From positions 29,665 to 93,664 of the forward strand of contig CAOQRA010000001.1 of assembly GCA_948512295.1 (NCBI GenBank): DNA of 64,000 nucleotides. Direction: 5' to 3'. The notes below the pieces were generated by a model that was not told the origin of the DNA, made no database searches, and was given only the letters and a program-made list of their open reading frames with translations. Position 1 is the stretch's first letter; each line of letters begins with the position of its first letter. This document shows positions 7,480-16,085 of the stretch, piece after piece. A program made the position numbers and the translations under genes. This stretch comes from an uncultured Eubacteriales bacterium. GTDB lineage: Bacteria; Bacillota; Clostridia; Christensenellales; UBA1242.

Positions 7480-7492
7480 ATAGTTAATTTGT

Positions 7493-7521
7493 TTGGAGAT
7501 AAGGCAATAATATGTTACAAT
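7493..7521 (+). promoter_or_regulatory. Promoter of the HU gene
   Basis: -35 TTGGAG (7493-7498), 17-base spacer, -10 TACAAT (7516-7521), giving a leader of about 43 bases that includes AAAGGAG. Confidence 0.45.
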
Positions 7522-7570
7522 AAATCTAACAAGGCAAGGTATTTGCCGTGAATAAAAAGGAGATGATATA

Positions 7571-7843
7571 ATGAATAAAGCAGAGTTTATTAAAGCATTC
7601 GCTGAAAAAGCAAACTTCACTCAAAAGGATGCTGGTATTGCCTTTGATGCAATGGCAGCTACAATTGCTGACGTACTAAAAAAAGGTGAAAAAATTCAAA
7701 TAGCAGGCTTTGGCACTTACGAAGTAAAAACAAGAGCTGCGAGGGAGGGTATTAATCCTCTTACAAAAGCAAAGGTTAAAATTCCGGCTTGCAAAGTGCC
7801 TAATTTTAAATTCGGAAACAGCTTTAAAGATATTATTCAATAA
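7571..7843 (+). CDS. hup: HU family DNA-binding protein
   Basis: 90 residues, the normal length of HU. The core GEKIQIAGFGTYEVKTRAAR (residues 38-57) and the arm sequence GINPLTKAKVKIPACKVPNFKFG match HU/IHF proteins; Pro in the beta arm (NPLT) is the residue that intercalates and bends DNA. It acts as a dimeric nucleoid protein. The gene has its own promoter and a strong terminator, so it is a monocistronic unit. The usual RNPxT arm motif reads INPLT, a mild departure. Confidence 0.95.
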   Translation: MNKAEFIKAFAEKANFTQKDAGIAFDAMAATIADVLKKGEKIQIAGFGTYEVKTRAAREGINPLTKAKVKIPACKVPNFKFGNSFKDIIQ

Positions 7844-7869
7844 AAAATTCCCCAATCGGGGATTTTTTA
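7843..7869 (+). terminator. Terminator of HU
   Basis: Stem AAAAATTCCCC / GGGGATTTTTT with loop AATC; overlaps the stop codon. Confidence 0.85.
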
Positions 7870-7973
7870 TTGTTGAATAACACTCGATTAAAACATGTGG
7901 ATAGATATTAGAAAAACACATTGATTTCAAATATTAAGTTAAGCTTAATTCATTGTTCTTTCTTAAATCATTC

Positions 7974-8558
7974 TTATTCATTCATCGATATAATTACATA
8001 GCCTTGAGGGTAAGCGCAAAGCGGACAGTTTTTCCAAGCCTCTTTAGCCTCATGCTTATGGCCGCAGTTGCCGCAGGTCCATGGCATTTTGTTTGCGCTT
8101 TTATAAAGTTTTCCGCCTTTATACATATTTGCAAGCGACAAAAGTTTTTGAAAATGAATTTGTTCAACTTCTGCAATCAGTTTAAACGCCTGAGCAATGT
8201 CCATAAAGCCCTCGTCTTGCGCAACTCTTGCAAAACTAGGATAGATATTTTTGGCTTCATATTCTTCTATAGTGGAGGCCGTTTTTAAACTAACCTTAAG
8301 CGCTGACGGTTCAAACGGATAGCCAGCTTCAATTGGTACATTATCTTCTTTGCCTTGGCAATGTTCAAGCATGAGTTCATAAAATCGCATTGCATGTGCC
8401 ATTTCATTTTTGGCGAGTTGTTTTAATTGGTCGCTTATATTGGACAAACTTTCTTTCATAGCCTCTTTTGCCATAAATTGATATCTTGCTCCGTCTTGAC
8501 ATTCTGCCGCAAAGGCGCGTGCTAAGTTTTCTTTAGTTTTACTTTTTTGAAAATCCAT
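7974..8558 (-). CDS. rbr: Rubrerythrin
   Basis: 194 residues. A four-helix ferritin-like domain carries the di-iron ligands (Glu in AAEC near 19, the EMAH pair near 52, Glu in EEYE, and EVEQIH near 132). It is followed by a C-terminal rubredoxin domain (CGNCGHKH near 162, CPLCAYPQG near 178). The protein is a cytoplasmic peroxidase of anaerobes that reduces H2O2 with electrons from rubredoxin or NADH oxidoreductases. The start follows AAGGAGG. It fits an anaerobic lifestyle together with the hydrogenase at 359. Confidence 0.95.
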   Translation of the reverse strand: MDFQKSKTKENLARAFAAECQDGARYQFMAKEAMKESLSNISDQLKQLAKNEMAHAMRFYELMLEHCQGKEDNVPIEAGYPFEPSALKVSLKTASTIEEYEAKNIYPSFARVAQDEGFMDIAQAFKLIAEVEQIHFQKLLSLANMYKGGKLYKSANKMPWTCGNCGHKHEAKEAWKNCPLCAYPQGYVIISMNE

Positions 8559-8656
8559 TTTTTCCTCCTTGAAATAATTATGTTCATAATTTTAACCACT
8601 TAAACATTTGCATTTTTGCTTTGAATTATGTAAACTATATTTAATAGAGGTGAGTT

Positions 8657-9382
8657 ATGCAAGAAAACAGCAAGCTTAAAGCTGAAAAATATAAAAAAGT
8701 TCATTATCATTTGCTTCGTAAAAATTATAAAAAAGTTATTGAGAAAATGGATAAAAATCTGAACTATTTCAGAATTTCTTTAGATGGACCTTTTGCAGGT
8801 AAAGAAATTATTTATGATGTCAAAAGTAATATGCTTTCCAATGCCGGCCTTGTAATAAGCAAACAATTTGAAGGTAAGGATGCATACTTCAAAGTGAGAA
8901 AAATTAGCACTCTATCAGAGGGATACAAACGTCCAGGACAGAAGTTTAACTTGTCAGAAGTACATTCAAATGAAGAGCCTAAAAATTTTCCTGTGCAAAT
9001 TGCTAATGCAATAGCAAATGCCTATTCTGGAGCGTTTACTATAGACCTGGTTTCAGTTGTACGTCAAACAATACCTAAAATTCAAATTGATGTCAAAGGC
9101 TTAAAGTATTTTATTCATGGCGGCACAGGCTATGAAGGCGTACTATTATATGAAGAAGCAGTTTACAAAGATATTACGACTGGTAAAAAAGTTAAAAGAA
9201 ATGGCTTTACTTTAAAACTTCCGACTTCAGAAAAATGGAATAAAGAAAGTCAAGAAATCATTGACACGATAGAGCATTATTGTAAAGAGCTTTATCGCTA
9301 TGAACTCGGTCGTTTTGAAATTGCTCAAAGACTTTTGTATCCTGAGCCTTTTAAAGAAGAAAAACCAAAAGAGGACGAGTAA
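8657..9382 (+). CDS. Hypothetical protein, possibly CYTH-like
   Basis: 241 residues, soluble. The N-terminal 55 residues are Lys-rich. The central part (about 40-90) has the order beta strand, DVKSNMLSNAGLVISKQ, then YFKVRKI, which resembles the 'DT..L...G..LR.R' pattern of CYTH triphosphate-tunnel enzymes; the charged catalytic set cannot be confirmed by eye. The C-terminal tail is acidic and Lys-rich (EPFKEEKPKEDE). The ribosome site is AGAGGTGAG. It is a single gene between a divergent rubrerythrin and a terminator at 9423. Function not assigned. Confidence 0.6.
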   Translation: MQENSKLKAEKYKKVHYHLLRKNYKKVIEKMDKNLNYFRISLDGPFAGKEIIYDVKSNMLSNAGLVISKQFEGKDAYFKVRKISTLSEGYKRPGQKFNLSEVHSNEEPKNFPVQIANAIANAYSGAFTIDLVSVVRQTIPKIQIDVKGLKYFIHGGTGYEGVLLYEEAVYKDITTGKKVKRNGFTLKLPTSEKWNKESQEIIDTIEHYCKELYRYELGRFEIAQRLLYPEPFKEEKPKEDE

Positions 9383-9422
9383 ACTGACGTCATACAATCA
9401 AAATAACTTTATCAATAAATTA

Positions 9423-9446
9423 AGCAGTATTTCTTACTGCTTTTTT
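9423..9446 (+). terminator. Terminator
   Basis: Stem AGCAGTA / TACTGCT, 5-base loop, T run. Confidence 0.75.
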
Positions 9447-9480
9447 CATATCAGGTTTAAAGTATGCATAGATTAAATTA

Positions 9481-10905
9481 GTGAAAAATAGGGACAAGTT
9501 GCCATTTTTGGCCAAATTAAGTTATGGAATTGGTTGCCTTGGGTATGGTTGTATGGGAAACACTCTTGGCAATTTTATCATGTTTTTTGGGACCAGTGTT
9601 ATGGGCATTTCAGGAACGCTTGTCGGAATTGCCATGGCTATCGCATCCCTATGGGATGGCGTTAGCGATCCTTTTGTAGGGTATCTTTCCGATAACACTA
9701 AAAACAAATTTTTTGGGCGACGATTGGGATATATGTTTTTCGGATCGTTTGCAATCGCGCTTGCAAATATTTTGATTTGGTCTATGCCGGCTTCTTTTGG
9801 ACAAGTGGGAAAGTTTCTTTGGCTGCTTTTATCCATGCTTGTTATTGAAACTGCAAACACCTTTTTCGGAACTCCATATTCTGCACTAGGCATTGATCTT
9901 GCTCCCGATTATAACGAGCAGTCAAAAGTGCAAAGTTTTAAAACGATGTTTTCTATTATTGGCATGATTATGCCTAGTATTTTAATGTATATTTTTATGC
10001 CGTCTTTATCACTTAATATTCAAACTCAGTTCAGTCAAGAGGGGTATATAAATATTGCCTATGTCAATTCTGCAATGGTGTTAATCTGTGGAACGCTTGT
10101 CACACTTGGCACAATTAGACATGCTCAAAAGCATAACAAAATTGTTATGCAGTCTTTTAAAAAAGAAAAATTCAGTCTTGGTAAACTTATGTCAGGCTAT
10201 TTTGAGGTTTTGAAAAAAAGAGATTTTCGTTCTGTTATACTCGGCTATTCGGCTGCACTTATTGCTTCCGCATTTTTAACTTCAGTTGGTATGCATCTTT
10301 TTACCTATTGTTATCATTTTGCAAGTCCTCAAATTTCCATTCTTTTGATTGCTTTATTTGGTGGTGCAATTGCTTCGCAGCCGCTTTGGCTTTATGTTTC
10401 TAAACGCTTAGATAAGAAAAGAGCACTCATTATATCTTTGTCTTTAATAGTTTTAGGCATTGCGCTTACCACTTTGACATTTTTATTTAGGTCTTATGCT
10501 AATCCAAATGTAATGTTTTTCTATGTGCTGCCCTGCATTATCTTTTGCGGTTTGGGAGCGGGGGCTATGTACAGTTTGCCTATGAGTATGTATGCAGATG
10601 TGGTTACACTTGAGATGTATAAGACGGGTAAAAATAATGCGGGCGCCTATTCGGGATTTTTCACTTTTACCTACAATCTTGCCAATTCGCTTTCATTGCT
10701 TGTAATAGGCTTTTTATTAGATGTCGTAAAATTTGATAGTACACAGCCTGTGCAAGCCATGTCAGTGCAAAATGGTCTAGGGATTATCGTCTTTTTTGGC
10801 TGCTGTATAGCCTTGGCTGTTTCCATAACGCTTTTTTCAAGATATTCAATAAAACGCTCTGATGTTTTAAAAGTACAACTTATGAAAAATGACAAAGATG
10901 AATAA
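9481..10905 (+). CDS. Glycoside-pentoside-hexuronide (MelB-type) cation symporter
   Basis: 474 residues with about 12 membrane segments. The GPH family signature is clear at residues 58-80: DGVSDPFVGYLSDNT followed by GRRLGYM, and the paired motif GRRLG replaces the usual GRRRP. Such proteins import glycosides or uronates with Na+ or H+. The start is a GTG with no ribosome site; TAGATT (9469-9474) ends six bases before it, consistent with a leaderless transcript. No sugar-hydrolase gene is adjacent, so the substrate is open. Confidence 0.85.
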   Translation: MKNRDKLPFLAKLSYGIGCLGYGCMGNTLGNFIMFFGTSVMGISGTLVGIAMAIASLWDGVSDPFVGYLSDNTKNKFFGRRLGYMFFGSFAIALANILIWSMPASFGQVGKFLWLLLSMLVIETANTFFGTPYSALGIDLAPDYNEQSKVQSFKTMFSIIGMIMPSILMYIFMPSLSLNIQTQFSQEGYINIAYVNSAMVLICGTLVTLGTIRHAQKHNKIVMQSFKKEKFSLGKLMSGYFEVLKKRDFRSVILGYSAALIASAFLTSVGMHLFTYCYHFASPQISILLIALFGGAIASQPLWLYVSKRLDKKRALIISLSLIVLGIALTTLTFLFRSYANPNVMFFYVLPCIIFCGLGAGAMYSLPMSMYADVVTLEMYKTGKNNAGAYSGFFTFTYNLANSLSLLVIGFLLDVVKFDSTQPVQAMSVQNGLGIIVFFGCCIALAVSITLFSRYSIKRSDVLKVQLMKNDKDE

Positions 10906-10947
10906 TAGCTAAATTTTTTTGCATTAATAAATAAACTGGAGTATTTT

Positions 10948-11427
10948 ATGAAAAAATTGGCTGTTATTGCATTTGTATTAACTTTTGCTTTGCAATTAAG
11001 TGGGTGTGGCAGCACTTTAGATACAGCGCAGGTGTCTTTGGATAAAACTTTGTTAGGCGAAGATATTGTTTTTGAGTATAATAAGGAGGCAAAGCTTATC
11101 AAAATCAGCGGTGAGATAGAATATTATGAGCAAGACATTTTGAAAGGCTGGGATAAGGCAGGGAATCGTATTGGACTTACTTTCGTTGCACCAAGCGGTG
11201 TCAACGAACTTGAAAGTGGAAGCCTTGAATATTTAGATCAAAATATAGGCGGCGGAGAATTTTATACACAAGTTAACGGCAGTAAAGTGGCAAGATTTAC
11301 AATTTATCCTTTAATTGAGGAAAATACGTCAGAGTTTGAAATAAAGTTAACCTGGCAAGAGGGGGCAAAAGTGCAGGTTTATAAAGTTAAGCTTGAAGAT
11401 GTTAAATTAAAAGAAAATACGCTTTAA
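10948..11427 (+). CDS. Small lipoprotein, unknown function
   Basis: 159 residues. A lipoprotein signal peptide ends in the lipobox LSGC (Cys20), so the mature protein is anchored to the outer face of the membrane. The rest is a single beta-rich domain with no recognised family (segments IKISGEIEYYEQ and FEIKLTWQEGAKVQVYKVKL alternate hydrophobic residues). The ribosome site is TGGAG. No partner gene is evident. Confidence 0.75.
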   Translation: MKKLAVIAFVLTFALQLSGCGSTLDTAQVSLDKTLLGEDIVFEYNKEAKLIKISGEIEYYEQDILKGWDKAGNRIGLTFVAPSGVNELESGSLEYLDQNIGGGEFYTQVNGSKVARFTIYPLIEENTSEFEIKLTWQEGAKVQVYKVKLEDVKLKENTL

Positions 11428-11593
11428 TAACCTTGCTTAAAATAAAAACTTTTGTAAAGCAAATAAGAATAGGCATAAAAAAACAAAAGGCAACTTGAGT
11501 TGCACAAGTGATCGCATTGGAGTTTTTTAATTAAACGCAGCAGTGTGTCGCAAAGTGGACATTTAAAATAAACTTGAAAACCTGAAATTAAAA

Positions 11594-11614
11594 AAGGTGC
11601 TTGAACAGCACCTT
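11594..11614 (-). terminator. Terminator of suhB-like gene
   Basis: Read leftward: stem AAGGTGCT / AGCACCTT with loop GTTCA, then T run; overlaps the stop codon. Confidence 0.75.
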
Positions 11615-12374
11615 AGAGAGCTTTTTTAAATTCAGTTTGAATGAATTTTGCAATATTTTCATTGGCAGCGGCTATAGAGTATTCAACCGTTTTGTATGTT
11701 TCGTGTATCACATGTCCACCAGATTCTTTGACGATAAGCTCGCCAGGTAAGTAGTCCCAAGGCGTGTGTATTGGCGCAAAGCAAGCGCCTAAACAAGAGT
11801 TTGCAACCATAGACAATGCAAAACAAGCAGAGCCATGTTTACGTGAGATTAGTATTTTATTTTCTATACTATTTAAACAATCGTTAAATGCTTTTTTGTG
11901 CGCAGCTGATGGCTTAATATCGCCAGTACTAATTACGACATCTTTTAAATCAACATTTGGATTGATATTTATTTGTTTAAAATTGCAATAAGCACCGTCT
12001 CCATTTTTTGCAGTGAAAAGGAGATTAAATTTAGGCAAATATATAACTGAGAACTGGGTTTCTTCATGGTCTACAAAGGCGAGTTGCACGCCCCATTCGG
12101 GAAGCCCGTTTGCGAAGTTTACAGTGCCATCAATAGGGTCAATAACCCAACTTCGTGAGGATATTTTCTTTTCATAATTTGTTTCTTCGCTGACAATGTT
12201 ATCTTTAGGAAATTTCTTTTTAATCTGCTCAATGATGAATTTTTCCACTTCTAAATCTTTATCGGTGACAATATCAAACTTGCCTTTGTCATGTGTTTTA
12301 AATTTTCCATCAGTTGCAATCTTGCCTGCTTTTAGAATAAGATTGATGCCAAGTTTCATTTCTTTTTCAAACAT
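11613..12374 (-). CDS. suhB: Inositol monophosphatase family phosphatase
   Basis: 253 residues, near the family norm of 260. Metal-binding motifs are intact: SEE (Glu63/64), the WVIDPIDGTVNF signature (Asp79, Asp82, Thr84), and the C-terminal PWDYLPGELIVKESGG (Asp near 201). These Mg2+-dependent enzymes dephosphorylate inositol monophosphate or related sugar phosphates, and in some bacteria SuhB also binds the transcription machinery. The start follows AGAGGT. It is a single gene between two terminators, upstream of tRNA-Glu(UUC) in the same direction. Confidence 0.88.
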   Translation of the reverse strand: MFEKEMKLGINLILKAGKIATDGKFKTHDKGKFDIVTDKDLEVEKFIIEQIKKKFPKDNIVSEETNYEKKISSRSWVIDPIDGTVNFANGLPEWGVQLAFVDHEETQFSVIYLPKFNLLFTAKNGDGAYCNFKQININPNVDLKDVVISTGDIKPSAAHKKAFNDCLNSIENKILISRKHGSACFALSMVANSCLGACFAPIHTPWDYLPGELIVKESGGHVIHETYKTVEYSIAAANENIAKFIQTEFKKAL

Positions 12375-12460
12375 TATATACCTCTTATCTCACTCTAGCA
12401 TTTTTTGCCACTTTTTGTCAAATGAAAAAGAGAAATGATAGCAAGTAAATAATTTTATAA

Positions 12461-12487
12461 AAAAGACTCGCATACGCGAGTATTTTT
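12461..12487 (-). terminator. Terminator of tRNA-Glu(UUC)
   Basis: Read leftward: stem ACTCGC / GCGAGT, loop GTAT, then CTTTTTT. Confidence 0.75.
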
Positions 12488-12562
12488 TGGTACCCTCTAG
12501 GGGAGTCGAACCCCTCACTCCGCCGTGAAAGGGCGATGTCTTAACCGATTGACCAAGAGGGC
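12488..12562 (-). tRNA. tRNA-Glu(UUC)
   Basis: 75 nt with encoded CCA. Acceptor GCCCTCT/AGAGGGT (first pair G-U), T-loop GGTTCGACTCC, anticodon loop CTTTCAC giving UUC. Confidence 0.95.
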
Positions 12563-12582
12563 ATTTTTTAAGGTACTCGTTA

Positions 12583-12611
12583 AGTATACGAAAAAACTAA
12601 TGCTCTGTCAA
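12583..12611 (-). promoter_or_regulatory. Promoter of tRNA-Glu(UUC)
   Basis: Read leftward: perfect -35 TTGACA (12606-12611), 17-base spacer, -10 TATACT (12583-12588). Confidence 0.75.
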
Positions 12612-12626
12612 GCGTTTTTTCAAAAT

Positions 12627-13358
12627 TTATTGTAAATTATCTCTAGCTATTGCTGCAACATATATCATATCAGCATAACTGACTAAAAGTTTGGATATTT
12701 CATTCAAGGTTGCACATGTGGTCATTACGTCATCAACTATTAAAACATTTTTACCTTTGATTGCATTTTTATCTTTTAATACAAAACATTGCTCTACATT
12801 TGTTAATCTTTCACGGTAGGGTAACTTTTTTTGATCTTGTGTTTGTTTATTTTTCTCTAAAATAGGTAGGTATGGTCTATTTAACAGCACAGAAAGTTCT
12901 CTTGCAAGTAATTCGGACTGGTTATACCCTCGTTTTTTCCTTGTTTTTTCATGTATAGGCACGGCAAGAATAATATCTATTTTAATATTGTCTTCTTTTA
13001 ATCTTTGATATATCAATTTTGCAAAAGGCTTTGCAAGATATCTCGCATTGTCATTTTTAAACTTTAGTATTGAGTTTTTGGCATAGCCCTCATAATTTAG
13101 AGGGCAAAATGCCTTGTCAAAACATTTAGATCGTATTCCACAGAAGTCGCATACAATATTCCCTTCTTTTATTATCATATCGCAGCGCTCACATTTGTGC
13201 CCTACATTTAGCAGCCCGAGTTTTTCGCAATGTTCACAATATGGTTTGTTTTCAAAATCTAAGATATCTCTTCCGCAAAAAATGCACTTTAGACCATTAG
13301 GGTAAAGTATATCACATAATTTATCTTTTGTTTTAATTATAATATTTTTCAAAGTCAT
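12627..13358 (-). CDS. comF: ComF-family phosphoribosyltransferase-like protein
   Basis: 243 residues. The N-terminal Zn-finger part has CxxC pairs (CIFCG near 25, YCEHC near 40, CERCD near 56, CDFCG near 70). The C-terminal type I phosphoribosyltransferase fold has the PRPP-binding loop VLIVDDVMTTCATLNE (about 205-220). ComF proteins act in DNA uptake in competent bacteria, near the ComFA helicase, but are also found in many non-competent genomes. It lies four bases downstream of recD2, so the two form an operon, suggesting a DNA-processing role. No clear ribosome site precedes the ATG. Confidence 0.85.
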   Translation of the reverse strand: MTLKNIIIKTKDKLCDILYPNGLKCIFCGRDILDFENKPYCEHCEKLGLLNVGHKCERCDMIIKEGNIVCDFCGIRSKCFDKAFCPLNYEGYAKNSILKFKNDNARYLAKPFAKLIYQRLKEDNIKIDIILAVPIHEKTRKKRGYNQSELLARELSVLLNRPYLPILEKNKQTQDQKKLPYRERLTNVEQCFVLKDKNAIKGKNVLIVDDVMTTCATLNEISKLLVSYADMIYVAAIARDNLQ

Positions 13359-13362
13359 AAGT

Positions 13363-15588
13363 TTAATTAAATAATTCGTTTATTTTTTCGTCGTTAGAGA
13401 TTAACAAGTCTTTTAATAGCGTAAAACGTTGCACAGTATAATTGTTTGCTACCATTCGTTTGAGGTTGGCTTTTTCTCCCACTAATACCACCATTTTTTT
13501 TGCACGAGTCACAGCGGTATATATAAGATTACGTGTCAGAATCATGCTGGGGCCTGCGATGCAAGGGATAACTACGACATCAAATTCAGAGCCTTGGCTT
13601 TTATGAATAGTGATGGAGTAAGCAAGGGTTAGCTGACTTATATCAGTACGAGGATAAACGCAAATGCGCCCATCTTCAAAGTTTACAGTGACTTCGTTGG
13701 TTTGAAAGTCTATTTTATCTATATATCCTATATCGCCATTATAGACGCCCTCTCCCTCTTCTTCTATAAAACCATTTAACCTTTTCCAGATGAGATTATA
13801 GTTATTTGCGGTTTGCATAACTTTATCGCCCTCGCGATATATGTTTTCGCCAATAACAAGCTCTTGCTTGTAAACAGAGGGCGGATTTAATTTTTCTTGC
13901 AAAGATTTATTAAGATTGTCAATTCCGCATACGCCCGCTTTGAGGGGAGCTAATATTTGAATCTGCACGGGCTGCAGTTTGGTAAATTTGGGAAGTCGTG
14001 AGGTAATAAGTTCTATAATTGAGTTTTTAATTTGGAGTAAATCGGAATGCTCTTCAAAAAAGAAGTCTTGTGAAGAGTTGTCTATGATTGGCATTTTCCC
14101 AGAGTTTATAAGGTGAGCGTTTGAAATAATTAAACTATTGTCGGCTTGTCGATATATTTTTGTCAGCATGGAAACATTAATTTTGCCACATTTTAAAATG
14201 TCGTCAAGTACATTTCCTGCGCCCACGCTTGGCAATTGGTCTTTATCGCCCACCATGATGAGTTTGCAATCGCGCGGAAGTGCTTTGCAAAGATGGTTCA
14301 TAAGTGCGATATCCACCATTGAAACCTCATCTATTATTACAGCATGAGTTTCAAAGGGGTTGTTTTCATTATGAATAAATCTGCCAGTTTCCATCTTGCC
14401 AACTTCAAGCGCGCGATGGATTGTTTTGGCTTCATAGCCTGTGCTGTCAGCCAGTCGTTTGGAAGCCCTGCCAGTAGGCGCAAGCAGCATAAAGTCCTTT
14501 TTATGTTGTGCCAAGATTTCAATTATACATTTGATTATCGTCGTTTTTCCAGTACCTGGACCTCCAGTAATCACAGAAACGCCGTTGTTAATCGAGTTAA
14601 TTATTGCATTTTTTTGCTCTTCATGAAAAATTATCTTATTTTTTTCTTCAAAATGTGTAATTTCGTGCGACACATCATACTTTTCATTGTTAACTGAACG
14701 ATTTAAAAGGCTTAATTTTTGCGCTACTGCATTTTCGTAAAAATAGTACTGGCTAAGCATGACAATCTCAGTATTATCTCGCCACATAGTTTTAAAAGTT
14801 TTGTCAAGTATCAGATTATCAAGGGCAGAGGTGTACATTTCTTTATATTCTTCATAGTTTAGTTCAAGCACGCTGGCGGCAATATTTAAAAGCATAGGCT
14901 TAGGGAGGTAGGTATTACCAGTTTTTTCTATTGAGTTATTCATAGCGTGCAATAAGCCAGCCCTCACGCGGAACTCACTAGTATGAGGAATGCCGATATT
15001 TTTAGCAATCTTATCCGCAGTCGTAAAGCCAATGCCTTGAACATCTTCAACCAGTCTATATGGATTGGTTTTTACGACATCAATGGTTTTATCTCCGTAA
15101 ATTTCATAAATCTTCATGGACATATTTGTACTGATATTGTATTTTTGTAAAAACATTACAGAGTTTTGAAGTTTTTTAAGCTCTTTAAATTTCTCGCCAA
15201 TTTCCAAAGCTTTTTTCATACTGACGTTCTTAATTTCAGCAAGTGAGGAGGGGGACATTTCAATGATGTCAAAAGTTTGCTCTTTAAAATGATTGACAAT
15301 ATTTTTTGCTGTGACAGGGCCTACGCCTTTGATAAGCCCCGAGGACAGATATTTTTCTATTCCTGTAAGCGAGGTGGGCATAATTATCTCATAGGTGGAA
15401 AAAGAAAATTGAACTCCATACTTGCTTTTAGTCCATTCTCCTTCCATAGATATATTTTCACCTATATTTGTGGAAATCATTTTGCCGACTGCGGTCACCA
15501 TAGTCCCATTTTGGTCAACTATTATAACAGAATAACCGTTTTGTTCATTTCGGAAAATAATCTCTTCAATCACGCCTTCTATCTGCAT
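13363..15588 (-). CDS. recD2: ATP-dependent RecD-like DNA helicase RecD2
   Basis: 741 residues, the length of the RecBC-independent RecD2 (YrrC). An OB-like and helix-hairpin-helix N-terminal region (IEKYLSSGLIKGVGPVTAKNIV, GIGFTTADKIA) precedes the SF1B motor: Walker A GGPGTGKTT (about 339), Walker B VIIDEVSMVD (about 416), GDKDQLPSVGAG, and C-terminal TIHKSQGSEFD with AVTRAK. It unwinds DNA 5' to 3' in repair and replication-fork maintenance. It has no ribosome site; TAAAAT (15595-15600) ends six bases before the ATG, predicting a leaderless mRNA. comF follows in the operon. Confidence 0.95.
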   Translation of the reverse strand: MQIEGVIEEIIFRNEQNGYSVIIVDQNGTMVTAVGKMISTNIGENISMEGEWTKSKYGVQFSFSTYEIIMPTSLTGIEKYLSSGLIKGVGPVTAKNIVNHFKEQTFDIIEMSPSSLAEIKNVSMKKALEIGEKFKELKKLQNSVMFLQKYNISTNMSMKIYEIYGDKTIDVVKTNPYRLVEDVQGIGFTTADKIAKNIGIPHTSEFRVRAGLLHAMNNSIEKTGNTYLPKPMLLNIAASVLELNYEEYKEMYTSALDNLILDKTFKTMWRDNTEIVMLSQYYFYENAVAQKLSLLNRSVNNEKYDVSHEITHFEEKNKIIFHEEQKNAIINSINNGVSVITGGPGTGKTTIIKCIIEILAQHKKDFMLLAPTGRASKRLADSTGYEAKTIHRALEVGKMETGRFIHNENNPFETHAVIIDEVSMVDIALMNHLCKALPRDCKLIMVGDKDQLPSVGAGNVLDDILKCGKINVSMLTKIYRQADNSLIISNAHLINSGKMPIIDNSSQDFFFEEHSDLLQIKNSIIELITSRLPKFTKLQPVQIQILAPLKAGVCGIDNLNKSLQEKLNPPSVYKQELVIGENIYREGDKVMQTANNYNLIWKRLNGFIEEEGEGVYNGDIGYIDKIDFQTNEVTVNFEDGRICVYPRTDISQLTLAYSITIHKSQGSEFDVVVIPCIAGPSMILTRNLIYTAVTRAKKMVVLVGEKANLKRMVANNYTVQRFTLLKDLLISNDEKINELFN

Positions 15589-15594
15589 AGTTAT

Positions 15595-15624
15595 ATTTTA
15601 ATGCTTTTTATATCGAAAAAGCAA
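15595..15624 (-). promoter_or_regulatory. recD2 promoter (leaderless type)
   Basis: Read leftward: -35 TTGCTT (15619-15624), 18-base spacer, -10 TAAAAT (15595-15600), six bases before the ATG. Confidence 0.5.
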
Positions 15625-15637
15625 GCAAAACGCTTGC
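15621..15637. promoter_or_regulatory. Candidate MarR operator between recD2 and marR-like gene
   Basis: A perfect dyad, GCAAGC-AAAAC-GCTTGC. Its left arm overlaps the recD2 -35 and its right arm overlaps the -35 of the MarR gene, so one bound dimer could block both promoters. Confidence 0.45.
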
Positions 15638-15662
15638 AACTAATTTTTTTTTTAGGTATACT
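15634..15662 (+). promoter_or_regulatory. Promoter of the MarR-type regulator
   Basis: -35 TTGCAA (15634-15639), exact 17-base spacer, -10 TATACT (15657-15662). The expected start lies about six bases before the ATG at 15676. Confidence 0.65.
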
Positions 15663-15675
15663 AAGATTAGATATT

Positions 15676-16059
15676 ATGGAACGGGCAAAAAAACTCCTAG
15701 AAATAGAGGCGTTAGCAGAAAATTTAATGAAAAAACAAAAAAATATCAGTTCTCTTAAGCTGAAAATTCTTTTTTTTGCTTCTTTATATGAAAATTTATC
15801 TGTAAGCATGATTATTGAAAAGATAGGTATTAAAAAATCCAATTTTGCTCTCATGAGTGCTGAACTTGAAAAAGAGGGGCTTGTGGAAATTGCTAATGCA
15901 GAAATCGACAGGCGCTGTAGAGTGCTTCGCTTGACGGAAAAAGGGAAAACTCTTTTACAAGCTTGTCAAGACAATATTTCGCAGGTTTTAGGAACGTGTA
16001 ACCCCGAAGTAGACAGAGCGCTTGACGTGCTTTCAGACTTTCTCAATAAACGAATTTGA
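15676..16059 (+). CDS. MarR-family transcriptional regulator
   Basis: 127 residues. The start at 15676 is chosen because the promoter -10 (15657-15662) lies just upstream; the open frame extends much further back but runs through the divergent recD2 gene. The winged helix runs from about residue 25 (LKLKILFFASLYENLSVSMII) through the recognition helix (KKSNFALMSAELEKEGLV) to the wing, which ends with the MarR signature DRRCRVLRLTEKG. It is followed 26 bases later by cysS and may control it or recD2. The ligand is unknown. Confidence 0.78.
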   Translation: MERAKKLLEIEALAENLMKKQKNISSLKLKILFFASLYENLSVSMIIEKIGIKKSNFALMSAELEKEGLVEIANAEIDRRCRVLRLTEKGKTLLQACQDNISQVLGTCNPEVDRALDVLSDFLNKRI

Positions 16060-16085
16060 AACATATATAATGTTAGAGGATAATT

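Noticed and set aside
15277..15675. A longer MarR protein starting at 15277
   Set aside because: This would run through the recD2 start and promoter; the extra residues do not look like protein and the promoter lies at 15634-15662.
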